Part shown: positions 46,098 through 56,400 of the stretch, in pieces
Numbering within the stretch: position 1 is the first letter of the stretch
Layout: the number at the start of each line of letters is the position of its first letter
Origin: Bacteroidales bacterium
GTDB taxonomy: Bacteria > Bacteroidota > Bacteroidia > Bacteroidales > P3
DNA length: 64,000 nt
Reading direction: 5' to 3'
Assembly: GCA_022482545.1 (NCBI GenBank)
Contig: JAKVOZ010000002.1
Span: 1 to 64,000 of the forward strand
Notes under the pieces: model-generated
Database searches by the model: none
Seen by the model: only the letters and a program-made list of their open reading frames with translations
Told to the model about the DNA's origin: nothing
Position numbers and translations under genes: made by a program

Positions 46098-46979
46098 TTA
46101 TTTTTCTTTTTTTGTTCCTGTTCCCCACATCAATTTGTTCCTTATCGCACAAAAGAAATCTTGATTACTCATACGAATAAGATTTAATTGGTAGAGAGAA
46201 AGTTGAACTAAAATATCTTTTGAATAAGCAATATCATAAGAGTAAGAATCTATAAGCATAGCAGTTTTTTCAACTTTTTGATTAAAATGAACTTTAACAA
46301 CATCATCTTCGGAAATTATTATTGGACGCAAAGTTAATGTGTGTGGAGCAATAGGGGTAAGGCATAAACATTTAGAATAAGGAGTTATTATTGGACCATT
46401 GCAAGATAATGAATAAGCAGTGCTACCTGTTGGAGTTGCAATGATTAATCCATCAGAAGCATAAGTTGTAAGATATTTATTATTAACATAAACATCTAAA
46501 TCAACCATCTCTTGTAATCCTTTTGAACGAAAACTTATTTCATTAATAGCATAACCTAATATGTTGTCTTCATTGATATAACTTGCTTGCAAAAGAGGAC
46601 GTTTTTCAATATAATAATTTCTGTTGTCTATTTCAGATATGAGATGTTTTATATCATTTTTACTTATGGCTGTTAAAAAACCAAGATGTCCAAGATTTAT
46701 TCCAAGTACTGCAATGTTAGTGTTTATTACTAATGGACGAGTGTCAAGCAATGTTCCATCACCACCTAAGGAAAGAAGAATATCTATTTTGTCTTTTATT
46801 TCATCTCTTGAAGAAAAAAGTCTTACTTGTTTATTTATTTTAATACAATCCTTAATAGCATTAAAGAACTTATCATAAATAAAGATAGTATCTTCTTTTT
46901 CTTCTATTTGATTGATTAGTTCTTGAACATAAACAATATCACTATTCTCTAATTGTTTTCCAAAGATAGCAAGGTACAT
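46098..46979 (-). CDS. nadK: NAD kinase
   Basis: Phosphorylates NAD to NADP, about 293 residues. The signature GGDGTLLD lies in the N-terminal domain and the second conserved block is TPTGSTAYSLSCNGPI; TLRPIII and the C-terminal beta-strands follow. I chose the ATG at 46979, which begins MYLAIFGKQ and does not overlap sufD; an earlier ATG at 47003 would overlap sufD by 20 bp. It is the third gene of the operon. Confidence 0.92.
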   Translation of the reverse strand: MYLAIFGKQLENSDIVYVQELINQIEEKEDTIFIYDKFFNAIKDCIKINKQVRLFSSRDEIKDKIDILLSLGGDGTLLDTRPLVINTNIAVLGINLGHLGFLTAISKNDIKHLISEIDNRNYYIEKRPLLQASYINEDNILGYAINEISFRSKGLQEMVDLDVYVNNKYLTTYASDGLIIATPTGSTAYSLSCNGPIITPYSKCLCLTPIAPHTLTLRPIIISEDDVVKVHFNQKVEKTAMLIDSYSYDIAYSKDILVQLSLYQLNLIRMSNQDFFCAIRNKLMWGTGTKKEK

Positions 46980-46983
46980 AGAA

Positions 46984-48066
46984 TTATAATTTTGATGAAT
47001 CAATCTTTATATCTCTACCTTCATTTTTACATTGAAAAACACAAGAAGAGCAATCAGAAAGGTCGCCATTAAGTCTTCTTTGAATAATGTCGCTAAGGCT
47101 TTCTTTCAATGCAGTAATCTCACTTTTTGAAATAACACTTTGACAAAAAGCATTCATAAGTAACATCTTAGCATTTCGATAAGATATACCTCTTGTTCTT
47201 AAATAATAAAGAGCATTATCATCAAGTTGACCTATTGTTGCTCCATGAGAACATTGAACATCATCATTGTATATTTCAAGAAATGGACGTGTATTTACTT
47301 TGGCTTTATCTGTTAGTAGTATGTTGTTATTAACTTGCATTGCTATTGTGTTGACTGCATTATAATCAACAAGGATATGCCCAATGAAATTAGCAACTGC
47401 ATTATCATCTACAATACCTTTAAATAGTTGATGACTTGTACAATTACTTTTATAATGATAAACATTCATTTGAGTATCTATCATCTGTTCTTTATCCATT
47501 AAATACAAGCCATTAAGGTCTGCTTCTGAATGTTCATCATTAAAATTAACTCTAAGATTGTTTTTTATGCTTCCACCATTAAGAGAAAGACAGAAAGTAG
47601 ATAGTCGTGCATTATCTTTAACATCAAAAACCATATTAGTATTAAGAGAAGATGAGTTGTTGATATTCTCCATCTTATAAAAAGTAAGACAAGAATAAGA
47701 CTTCATTTCAACATTAACATTATGAATTAAATGTCTTTCATCTTTTGAAATAGAATCATCACAGTTTATTATAGTTAGTTGGCTATTCTCTCCAACAATT
47801 ATTTTGGTTGTATATATCTTTTCTTCTTCGGTATCTTTATCTAATACATTTAGAATCTGCAAAGGCTTTTCTATAACAACATTATCTTTAATACTTATTG
47901 TTATATCATTTGTTGTGTTGTGTTGTTCAACAATTATTTTATTCTTGAACTCTTCTGCTAAACTATCATCAAAACAAATAATATTGTTAATTTTCTCTAT
48001 TCTTATTGTTTCAAGATTAGGAATATTACAATGTTTTTGTTTCCAATTCTTTTCTAATCCACTCAT
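46984..48066 (-). CDS. sufD: Fe-S cluster assembly protein SufD
   Basis: A 360-residue SufD, the partner of SufB and SufC in the Fe-S scaffold complex. The beta-helix core (KDNVVIEKPLQILNVL, LTIINCDDS) and the conserved C-terminal segment CSHGATIGQLDDNALYYL and RGISYRNAK are clear. The N-terminal helical part is short compared with many Bacteroidota SufD proteins. It overlaps sufC by 41 bp. SufB and SufS are not encoded nearby. Confidence 0.88.
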   Translation of the reverse strand: MSGLEKNWKQKHCNIPNLETIRIEKINNIICFDDSLAEEFKNKIIVEQHNTTNDITISIKDNVVIEKPLQILNVLDKDTEEEKIYTTKIIVGENSQLTIINCDDSISKDERHLIHNVNVEMKSYSCLTFYKMENINNSSSLNTNMVFDVKDNARLSTFCLSLNGGSIKNNLRVNFNDEHSEADLNGLYLMDKEQMIDTQMNVYHYKSNCTSHQLFKGIVDDNAVANFIGHILVDYNAVNTIAMQVNNNILLTDKAKVNTRPFLEIYNDDVQCSHGATIGQLDDNALYYLRTRGISYRNAKMLLMNAFCQSVISKSEITALKESLSDIIQRRLNGDLSDCSSCVFQCKNEGRDIKIDSSKL

Positions 48067-48793
48067 AACCTTTTTCTTCTAATTGTTTTGCTAAATCTTT
48101 ATCTCCACTCTTAACTATCTTACCTTCATAAAGTATATGAACCACATCTGGAACAATATAATCAAGTAGTCTTTGGTAGTGAGTAATTACAACAATGGCA
48201 TCTTCTTTAGAATGTATCTTATTAACACCTGAGGCAACAATACGCAAAGCATCTATATCTAATCCTGAATCTGTTTCATCAAGAAAACTAAGTTCTGGAT
48301 TAAGCATAGCCATTTGAAATATTTCATTCTTCTTTTTTTCTCCACCAGAAAAGCCTTCATTTACACTACGATTAGCAAGAGAAGAGCTAAGTTCTACCAC
48401 TTTTTCTTTTTCTTTCATAAGAGAGATAAAGTCTTTGGCACTTATTGGGTCAAGTCCTTTATATTTTCTTTGTTCATTGATAGCAGTACGCATAAAATTA
48501 GTAATACTTACTCCTGGTATTTCAACAGGATATTGAAAGCCGAGAAATATTCCTTCGCAAGCTCTTTGTTCAATAGGCATACTAAGAAGGTCTTTGCCTT
48601 TATAAGTAATACTTCCTTGTGTTACAACAAAGTTTTCATTGCCTGCAACAACAGAAGCCAATGTACTTTTGCCATTTCCATTTGGTCCCATAATTGCATG
48701 AATTTCTCCTTTGTTAATAGTAAGGTTTAAGCCTTTAAGTATTTCTTTATCGCCAATCTTACAATGTAAATCTTTTATTTCTAACAGTGCCAT
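48026..48793 (-). CDS. sufC: Fe-S cluster assembly ATPase SufC
   Basis: An ABC-type ATPase of 255 residues that powers the SufBCD scaffold. Walker A GPNGNGKST at 36-44, signature SGGEKKKNE and Walker B LSFLDETDSGLD are present, with the SufC-typical YPVEIPGVS segment. It is the first gene of the operon with a good -7 box (TATCTTTG) 27 bp upstream and a GGAG motif before the ATG. Confidence 0.95.
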   Translation of the reverse strand: MALLEIKDLHCKIGDKEILKGLNLTINKGEIHAIMGPNGNGKSTLASVVAGNENFVVTQGSITYKGKDLLSMPIEQRACEGIFLGFQYPVEIPGVSITNFMRTAINEQRKYKGLDPISAKDFISLMKEKEKVVELSSSLANRSVNEGFSGGEKKKNEIFQMAMLNPELSFLDETDSGLDIDALRIVASGVNKIHSKEDAIVVITHYQRLLDYIVPDVVHILYEGKIVKSGDKDLAKQLEEKGYEWIRKELETKTL

Positions 48794-48819
48794 AATACTC
48801 CTAATATTAAATTATTTTG

Positions 48820-48827
48820 CAAAGATA
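48820..48827 (-). promoter_or_regulatory. -7 box for the sufC operon
   Basis: TATCTTTG on the minus strand lies 27 bp before the ATG at 48793. Confidence 0.6.
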
Positions 48828-48836
48828 ATAAAAATC

Positions 48837-49202
48837 TTATAAAGAATGTTTTTCTATCTTATATTTTAAAACGTATTTATTAATATCAAAGAAAATAAAA
48901 AATAGTAAAAAATACGACATGTAATATATACTTATTATAGAATTTATATTGCCATAATTTGATATATTAATAGAATAATCTTTTGGCATTACAAAAATCT
49001 TTATCATAAAATCAACCCACAAAAATCCAATATAACAATAGCCTATTATTCTTTCTGCTGTTTTATTAAATTGATAATATTTTTGAAGTTTTTCTATTGT
49101 TGTATTTTTTGTTACTATCTTGATGTAAATACAAGAAGCAAGCAAATCTAACAAAAGCCCGCATAAAACAATGATTATTAACGTCCATTCAAAATTATTC
49201 AT
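48837..49202 (-). CDS. Small polytopic membrane protein, function unknown
   Basis: A 121-residue protein with about four hydrophobic helices (WTLIIIVLCGLLLDLLA, IIGYCYIGFLWVDFM, ISIYYMSYFLLFFIF) and a basic C-terminus (KYVLKYKIEKHSL). No family is recognised. The frame is supported by a -7 box (TATTTTTG at 49229-49236) 27 bp upstream and by regular helix spacing. Confidence 0.62.
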   Translation of the reverse strand: MNNFEWTLIIIVLCGLLLDLLASCIYIKIVTKNTTIEKLQKYYQFNKTAERIIGYCYIGFLWVDFMIKIFVMPKDYSINISNYGNINSIISIYYMSYFLLFFIFFDINKYVLKYKIEKHSL

Positions 49203-49228
49203 AAGTTTGCTATTTTTTTATTAAAGTA

Positions 49229-49236
49229 CAAAAATA
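49229..49236 (-). promoter_or_regulatory. -7 box for the 48837 gene
   Basis: TATTTTTG on the minus strand lies 27 bp before the ATG at 49202. Confidence 0.5.
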
Positions 49237-49269
49237 CAAAAAGTTTTTTTAATTAAAGTAAAAGACAAT

Positions 49270-49380
49270 TTAAAATGGTTCTTTATTCTAATAAAATAAA
49301 TCGCTATTATATTTCAACGGATTAAAGAAATATTTTTTTATTTCTTCGTTTTATTTTCAAACAAACGAAAAGATAATTTA
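49270..49380. repeat. Dispersed word repeat
   Basis: Successive words: ATGGTTCTTTATTCTAAT, AAATCGCTATTATATTTC, AACGGATTAAAGAAATA and TATTTCTTCGTTTTATTTTC. AAGAAATA pairs with TATTTCTT to give a short hairpin. Confidence 0.65.
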
Positions 49381-49383
49381 TTG

Positions 49384-49983
49384 TTATTGCTCTTTTTCTT
49401 TTAGTTCTTTTATCTTGTCTCTTAGAATAGAGGCAACTTGATAATCTTCTTTGTCAATAGCATCTTTTAAAAGGTCTTCTAACATATTCATTCCCCAAAT
49501 AGACATATCTCCAATACTATTTAATAATGAATTATTAGGTTGTTTTTCTTCTTTAATCATATCGTTTAAGTATTTCTTGCAATCAAAACCCACATCGTCT
49601 AATATTTTTTCTGTGGCAAAGATAGGACAATTGCTTCTTAATGCAAGGTTTATTGCATCAGAAGGCCTACAATCTACAATAATAACATCACTATCATTTT
49701 TGCTGACTATTAAATTAGCAAAATATGTTCCATCAATAAATTTGGTAATAATAACTTCGTTGATTTTAATGTTAAAAGATTTTAAGATATTAAAGAACAT
49801 ATCATAGGTTAATGGACGTGAAGGTTGAGTGGAATCAAGAAAAATTGCAATATTTTTTGCTTCATTTTCTCCAATAGATATGTTTAGTGCTCTATTTCCA
49901 TCATCTTCAACAAGCATTAAGTCATAAAAATCATTAATCTTTGCTCTTTGAATATCTTTTATCAGCATTCTCTTTTTGTCCAT
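49384..49983 (-). CDS. Bifunctional nuclease (DUF151) with UVR motif
   Basis: A 199-residue protein with a BFN/DUF151 domain in the first 135 residues (NIAIFLDSTQPSRPLTYDM, VDCRPSDAINLALRSNCPI) and a C-terminal UVR motif (AIDKEDYQVASILRDKI) of the type that links UvrB and UvrC or Clp adaptors. Some BFN-domain proteins degrade DNA and RNA in vitro; the bacterial role is not clear. It appears to be a single gene. Confidence 0.87.
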   Translation of the reverse strand: MDKKRMLIKDIQRAKINDFYDLMLVEDDGNRALNISIGENEAKNIAIFLDSTQPSRPLTYDMFFNILKSFNIKINEVIITKFIDGTYFANLIVSKNDSDVIIVDCRPSDAINLALRSNCPIFATEKILDDVGFDCKKYLNDMIKEEKQPNNSLLNSIGDMSIWGMNMLEDLLKDAIDKEDYQVASILRDKIKELKEKEQ

Positions 49984-50132
49984 AAATATTTCTTTGGTTT
50001 ATTAAACATATTTTTATACGCAAAAGAGTGAAAAAGGTTTAAAAAAAGATGAAAAATTTGATGTAATGATAAAAAATTACAAAAAAGTTACAAAAAAGTT
50101 TAATTTTTTTTTGCTCGGTAAATAAGAATAAG

Positions 50133-50140
50133 TATTTTTG
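50133..50140 (+). promoter_or_regulatory. -7 box for the membrane pyrophosphatase gene
   Basis: TATTTTTG lies 44 bp before the ATG at 50185. Confidence 0.6.
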
Positions 50141-50184
50141 CAAAATCAAATTAAGTAGAAAATAAAATAAAAATAATATAACAT

Positions 50185-52578
50185 ATGAAAAAACTGATTA
50201 GTTTAATGATTGCAGTCGCCTCACCCGTGGCGATGTTTGCTAGTGAAGCAGACTTAAAAATCCCTGATGCAATACACAATTATAGTTTCTTGCATTGGGG
50301 ATTTTTGGTTACAATCCTAGGTCTTTTATTTGGATTGTACCATTTTAATAAAGTAAAAAAACTTCCTGTACATAAAAGTATGAAGGATATTGCAGGAGTT
50401 ATTTACAAAACATGTTCAACTTATCTAAAACAACAAGGTAAGTTTCTTGCTATACTATTTATATTTATAGGGATAGCAGTTGCTTGTTATTTTGGATTTT
50501 TGGCAGAGAACACAGTAGGAATAGGAGGAGTTTTACTTATACTTCTTTGGACAGTTATAGGTATTCTTGGCTCATATTCAGTTGCAGCGTATGGTATTCG
50601 TATGAACACTTTTGCAAATGCAAGAATGGCTTTTGCTTCATTAAGAAGACAGCCATTGAAGTTGTTAAACATTCCATTAGATGCTGGAATGAGTATTGGA
50701 GTTATGCTTGTTTGTGTAGAGTTGTTTTTGATGCTTGTCATTCTATTGCTTATGCCAGCAGATTTAGCAGGAAGTTGCTTTATAGGATTTGCAATAGGAG
50801 AAAGTCTTGGAGCAAGTGCATTAAGAATTGCAGGTGGAATCTTTACAAAGATAGCAGATATAGGCTCAGACCTTATGAAAGTCGTCTTTAAGATAGGTGA
50901 AGATGACCCAAGAAATCCTGGCGTTATTGCAGATTGTACTGGTGATAATGCAGGAGATAGCGTTGGACCAACAGCAGATGGTTTTGAAACTTATGGAGTA
51001 ACAGGAGTTGCTTTGGTTTCTTTCATACTTCTTGCAGTTACAGACCCAAATATTCAAAAAGAACTTCTTGTTTGGATATTTTCTATGCGTATTCTTATGG
51101 TTATTACTTCCGTTGTATCTTTTTGGATTAATAAAGGAATAAGTAAAATTAAATATGGAAAGAGTGATGAGTTGGATTTTGAAAAGCCATTAACTAATCT
51201 TATTTGGATAACATCAATTCTAAGTATCATAGTAACATTCTTTGTCTCTTATTTCTTAATAGGAGATTTGTCAAATGGTTCTCTTTGGTGGAAACTTGCC
51301 CTTATTATTTCTTGTGGAACAATAGGAGCAGCAGTTATACCAGAGATTACAAAAGTATTTACTTCACCAAAAAGCGGACATGTTCAAGAGGTTGTTAAAG
51401 CATCAAATGAAGGTGGAGCATCTTTGAATATATTGTCTGGTTTTGTAACTGGAAACTTTTCTGGTTTTTGGACAGGGCTTATCTTTGTTATTCTTATGTT
51501 CTTTGCATACACACAAAGTATTGATATAGATAGTTCAATAATGAGTTATCCATCTATCTTTGCTTTTGGATTAGTTGCTTTTGGAATGCTTGGTATGGGA
51601 CCAGTAACTATTGCAGTTGATAGTTATGGACCAGTAACAGATAATGCTCAAAGTGTTTATGAATTATCTTTAATAGAAGATGAACCAAACGTAGATGAGA
51701 ACATTCAAAAAGATTTTGGTTTCAAACCAGATTGGGAGAAAAGCAAGTATTATTTGGAAGCAAACGATGGAGCAGGAAATACATTTAAAGCAACAGCAAA
51801 ACCAGTCCTTATTGGTACAGCAGTAGTTGGTGCAACAACAATGATATTTTCACTTATTCTTGTTATTAAAAAAACACTTCAAGTAGAACCTTCAACCATA
51901 CTTAATATTCTTAATCCATATACTATTCTTGGATTTATCCTTGGTGGTTGTGTGGTTTATTGGTTTACTGGAGCAAGCACTCAGGCAGTAACAACAGGAG
52001 CATATCGTGCTGTTGCATATATTAAAAAACATATAAACCTTGACCCTAATGCACCAAAGAAAGCAGATGAAAAGAGTAGTGTTGAAGTAGTTAAGATTTG
52101 TACTCAATATGCACAAAAAGGTATGTTTAATATTTTTATAGCAATCTTTTTCTTTGCTCTTGCAATAGCATGTCTTTCTTCTCCATCAGGCTTTGGAGGA
52201 AAAGAAGCAGTATCATTATTCGTCTCATATTTAATATCTATTGCTTTGTTTGGTTTATTCCAGGCAGTATTTATGGCAAATGCAGGAGGCTCTTGGGATA
52301 ATGCAAAGAAAGTTGTAGAAGTTGATATGAATATGAAAGGCACGCCACTTCATGATGCAACAGTTGTTGGAGATACAGTAGGAGACCCATTTAAAGACAC
52401 ATCATCTGTTTCTTTGAATCCTATTATTAAATTCACAACATTGTTTGGACTTTTGGCAATGGAAATGGCAATAAGTGAAAGTTTTAGAGATTTAGCACCA
52501 TATTTTGGTATAGTCTTTTTCGTTATTGCAGTTGTCTTTGTATGGCGTTCATTCTATAAGATGAGAATAGAAAAATAA
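50185..52578 (+). CDS. hppA: Membrane ion-pumping pyrophosphatase, divergent type
   Basis: Hydrolyses PPi and pumps cations across the inner membrane. The 797 residues form about 16 helices after a short hydrophobic N-terminus. The catalytic loop is EDDPRNPGVIADCTGDNAG (239-257) followed by DSVGPTADGFETYGV, which differs from canonical pumps (GDNVGDxAGMGADLFESY). The potassium-site motif reads GNTFKA with Lys535, the residue that gives K+ independence in canonical pumps. These features fit the divergent, Na+-regulated H+-pumping group described from Chlorobium and Cellulomonas, so proton transport is the best guess. Promoter and terminator suggest a single-gene transcript. Confidence 0.9.
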   Translation: MKKLISLMIAVASPVAMFASEADLKIPDAIHNYSFLHWGFLVTILGLLFGLYHFNKVKKLPVHKSMKDIAGVIYKTCSTYLKQQGKFLAILFIFIGIAVACYFGFLAENTVGIGGVLLILLWTVIGILGSYSVAAYGIRMNTFANARMAFASLRRQPLKLLNIPLDAGMSIGVMLVCVELFLMLVILLLMPADLAGSCFIGFAIGESLGASALRIAGGIFTKIADIGSDLMKVVFKIGEDDPRNPGVIADCTGDNAGDSVGPTADGFETYGVTGVALVSFILLAVTDPNIQKELLVWIFSMRILMVITSVVSFWINKGISKIKYGKSDELDFEKPLTNLIWITSILSIIVTFFVSYFLIGDLSNGSLWWKLALIISCGTIGAAVIPEITKVFTSPKSGHVQEVVKASNEGGASLNILSGFVTGNFSGFWTGLIFVILMFFAYTQSIDIDSSIMSYPSIFAFGLVAFGMLGMGPVTIAVDSYGPVTDNAQSVYELSLIEDEPNVDENIQKDFGFKPDWEKSKYYLEANDGAGNTFKATAKPVLIGTAVVGATTMIFSLILVIKKTLQVEPSTILNILNPYTILGFILGGCVVYWFTGASTQAVTTGAYRAVAYIKKHINLDPNAPKKADEKSSVEVVKICTQYAQKGMFNIFIAIFFFALAIACLSSPSGFGGKEAVSLFVSYLISIALFGLFQAVFMANAGGSWDNAKKVVEVDMNMKGTPLHDATVVGDTVGDPFKDTSSVSLNPIIKFTTLFGLLAMEMAISESFRDLAPYFGIVFFVIAVVFVWRSFYKMRIEK

Positions 52579-52677
52579 AAAAAACTTTGAGTTTAAACAA
52601 TAAAACATTAATAAAAAAGTTTTACAATTGACAATAATTTTTTTATTAGTCAACAAGTTAATTAATTATTTATTTAT

Positions 52678-52713
52678 GGGCAGTAAGATTTTTAATTTTA
52701 TTGCCCTTTTTTT
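52678..52713 (+). terminator. Intrinsic terminator of the pyrophosphatase gene
   Basis: GGGCAGTAA pairs with TTATTGCCC (one G-T wobble) and is followed by an eight-base T run. Confidence 0.88.
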
Positions 52714-52735
52714 GCTATATTCAATAAATAATCAC

Positions 52736-52770
52736 TAATTTTGCAACCTTATTTAATAGAGTTATTAAAT
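52736..52770 (+). promoter_or_regulatory. TetR-gene promoter with overlapping palindromic operator candidate
   Basis: The -7 box TAATTTTG (52736-52743) is followed by the 20-bp inverted repeat ATTTAATA-GAGT-TATTAAAT (52751-52770), which begins at the predicted transcription start. Its size and place fit autorepression by the TetR protein encoded next to it. This is inference. Confidence 0.55.
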
Positions 52771-52792
52771 AATATTATTTAATTAAGTGAAT

Positions 52793-53428
52793 ATGAAGGA
52801 GAATATAGATAAAGATTGTATGGAGAAGACCATACTTACTAAGGCAGAAGATTTGTTTATATCAAAAGGATATAACGGAGTTTCAACGATAGATATAGCA
52901 AATAGTGTTGGGTGCAATCAAGCATTAGTCCATTATTATTTTAGGACAAAAATGAATTTATTCAAAATAGTTTTTTCTCAAAAGATTAATCAAATTCAAA
53001 AAGAGTTAGAAGATAGCTATCGTGAACAAGAATGTTTTGAAAATAAGATAAAAAAGATGATTGATGTTCATTTTGATTTTCTTTTAAAAGATGCTCGTCT
53101 TCCTCTTTTTATTATTAATGAGATAAATAATAATAACGATACAGCACAAACAATAAAAGAAGTTTTTAAGGATACAATTTTTCCAATATTATCAGCATTT
53201 CAAAAAGATTTAGACCAGGAAATAAAAGCAAATAGAATAAGACAAATATCAGCATTTGATTTGCTAATTAATATTGTTTCGTTAGATGTGTTTATTTTTA
53301 TTTCAGAGCCAATAATGAGAAATATACTATCTTATGATAAACAAGATATGAATAATGTTTTTCACAAAAGAAAAGAAGAGATAAAAAATACAATATTATT
53401 AAGTCTAAAACCAGTAGATATAAAGTAA
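52793..53428 (+). CDS. TetR family transcriptional regulator
   Basis: About 211 residues. The N-terminal helix-turn-helix reads TKAEDLFISKGYNGVSTIDIA followed by NSVGCNQALVHYYFRTK, a TetR signature; the C-terminal ligand and dimer domain is helical and unlike a named subfamily. I prefer the ATG at 52793 to a GTG 6 bp upstream. The giant activase-type gene starts 3 bp after the stop, so the regulator probably controls it and may sense an acyl-CoA or related ligand. Confidence 0.88.
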   Translation: MKENIDKDCMEKTILTKAEDLFISKGYNGVSTIDIANSVGCNQALVHYYFRTKMNLFKIVFSQKINQIQKELEDSYREQECFENKIKKMIDVHFDFLLKDARLPLFIINEINNNNDTAQTIKEVFKDTIFPILSAFQKDLDQEIKANRIRQISAFDLLINIVSLDVFIFISEPIMRNILSYDKQDMNNVFHKRKEEIKNTILLSLKPVDIK

Positions 53429-53431
53429 AAT

Positions 53432-56400
53432 ATGCAAAAGTGTTATAGAATAGGATTAGATGTTGGTTCAACAACGGCTAAGGTTGTTGTGGTTGATGAA
53501 AAAAATGATGTTGTTTATTCATCATATCAAAGACATAATGCAGATATTAATAATGCTGTAATCAATATATTAAATACTATTGAGCAACAATTTAAAGATA
53601 TTAATGTTTCAATAATGCTTAGCGGTTCAGCAGGTATGGGATTGGCAGAAAGATGTGATTTAAATTTCATTCAAGAAGTTGTTGCTTTATCAAATTATGC
53701 AAAGAAAATTAATTCATCATTACATTCTATTATTGATATAGGAGGAGAAGATGCTAAGATAATATTTTTGGAAGATAATCATGTGCCAGATATGAGAATG
53801 AATGGCAATTGTGCTGGTGGTACTGGTGCTTTTATTGACCAGATGAGTATTATTCTTGGTTTGACAATACCAGAAATGGATTCTTTGGCACAAAAAAGTA
53901 CTATACTTTATCCAATAGCATCGCGTTGCGGAGTTTTTTCAAAAACAGATGTGCAGAATCTTGTTGCAAAAAATATTCCATTAGAAGATATTTGTGCGAG
54001 TATATTTCATGCGATAGCAGTACAAGTAGTTTCATCACTATCTCGTGGTAAAGAAATTATGCCTAAGGTATTATTTGCTGGTGGTCCTTTAACATTTATA
54101 CAAAGTTTAAGAAAAAGTTTTATAGATTATCTGCAAATCAAACAAGAGGATATTCTTTGTGATAAGGAATCTAATCTTTTAGTTGCTTTTGGATGTGTGT
54201 GTGATAATGATTTAACTCAAAAATATTTTCCTTTGAGTGAATTAATAAACAAAATACAATCGTTAAATAAAAAAGTTGTCTATCAAAACAATGATTCTTT
54301 GATGCCAATATTTGATAGTGAAAAAGAGTATAAACAATGGCAAGAAGATAAAAATACATATTGCAATATAAAACCAATAACAAATTATAAAGATAAGGCT
54401 TTTATTGGTATAGATTCTGGAAGTACAACAACAAAAATAGTACTTTGCGATAAAGATGAAAACATTATTTTTTCTTATTATTCAAAAAACCAAGGTAATC
54501 CAATCAATGCTGTTATTAAAGGATTGAAAGAATTAAAAGATGTTTGCCATAAAGAGAATGCCAAGCCAATTATTGTTGGAGGCTGTTCAACTGGATATGG
54601 AGAAGATTTAATAAAGACAGCCTTTGGATTCAATCATTCTATCGTAGAAACTATTGCACACTATAAGGCAGCAAAAAAGATATTGCCAGAAGTGGATTTT
54701 ATTCTTGATATTGGCGGACAAGATATGAAAGCAATGTATATAGAAGATGGAGTGTTGAATAGGATAGAACTAAATGAAGCATGTTCGTCTGGTTGTGGTT
54801 CTTTTATTGAAACATTTGCTAATTCATTAGGTTATAAAGTAAGTGATTTTTCACATATAGCATTATTTGCCAAAAATCCTTGCAATCTTGGTACTCGTTG
54901 TACAGTGTTTATGAATTCCAAGGTAAAACAATATTTAAGAGAAGGAGCCGGAGTAGAAAATATTTCAGCAGGTCTTTCTTATTCTGTTGTGAAGAATTGT
55001 TTGTATAAGGTATTAAAAATCAAAAACACATCTATTGGCAATCACATTGTTGTTCAAGGTGGAACGATGAAAAATGATTCTATTGTTAAAGCATTTGAGA
55101 ATATGCTTAACAAAAAAGTTTTTCGTAGTACTAATCCAGAACTTATGGGAGCGTATGGGTGTTCGTTGTATGCAAAAGAAAAGAAAAATGAGATTGTTCT
55201 TGATTTGGATTCAATGATAGAAGTAAATAATTATTCAACAAAGCAAACAATATGTAAGGGGTGTGAGAATAATTGTCTTATATCTACATACACTTTTTTA
55301 AATCATCAAACTTTTCATTCAGGTAATAAATGTGAGAAAATCTTTTCATCATTTCATAAAACAAAGCCAGCAGACAATATTTTTGATTATAAGCAAACAA
55401 GATTATTTAGTCAAAATATTCTTGTTAACCCACAACAAATCATTGGCATTCCTAAGGTCTTGAATATGTATGAAGATTTTCCTTTTTGGAATACATTGTT
55501 TGAAAAATGTAATATACAAATAGAGTTGTCTGATAACTCATCTTATGTATCTTATGAGAAGAGTCTTAATCAAATAATGAGTGAAAATATATGTTTTCCT
55601 GCCAAACTTGTACATTCTCATATTGATAATCTTATAAATAAAGGAATAAAACATATATTCTTCCCATATATAGTTTATGAGAATAAAGAAGATGATAAAG
55701 CTAATAATAGTTATAATTGTCCCATTGTTTCATCATACAATGTTGTTATAAAAAATCTCAAAGAAAATCCTAAATATAGTGATGTTAAGATAGACAATCC
55801 TGTATTCACTTTTAAGGATAAAGATTTGTTGTATAACAATTGCAAACAATATCTTTTATCTTTGAATGTGGATAAGAAACTTATAGATAATGCTTTTGAA
55901 GAGGCTATTCAGGCAAAACAACAATATGTTTTAGACATTAAGAATAAGAATATTGAATATTTTAATAAAGCTAAACAGAACAAAAATATTATCATACTAC
56001 TTAGCGGGCGACCATATCATACAGATAGTTTAATTCAACACAATCTTTCTTCAATGATAGCATCTTTGGGAGTAACTGTGATTAATGAAGATATAACAAG
56101 GGACGATAACCAAATTGATACAAAAGAATCATATATTGTTTCGCAGTGGTCATATATTAATCGTATAGTACGTTCTTCGGAGTTTGTGTGCAAGCAAGAT
56201 AGAGATGTTAATTTTGTTCAAATGACTTCTTTTGGATGTGGGCCAGATGCTTTTCTTTTAGATGAGGTGAGTAATATAATGAAACGTTATCATAGAAGTG
56301 CAACACAAATAAAGATAGATGATATTCAAAATGTTGGTTCAATGAAATTACGTATTCGTTCATTGATAGAGAGCCTTAAAATAAAAAACAATATACGAAA

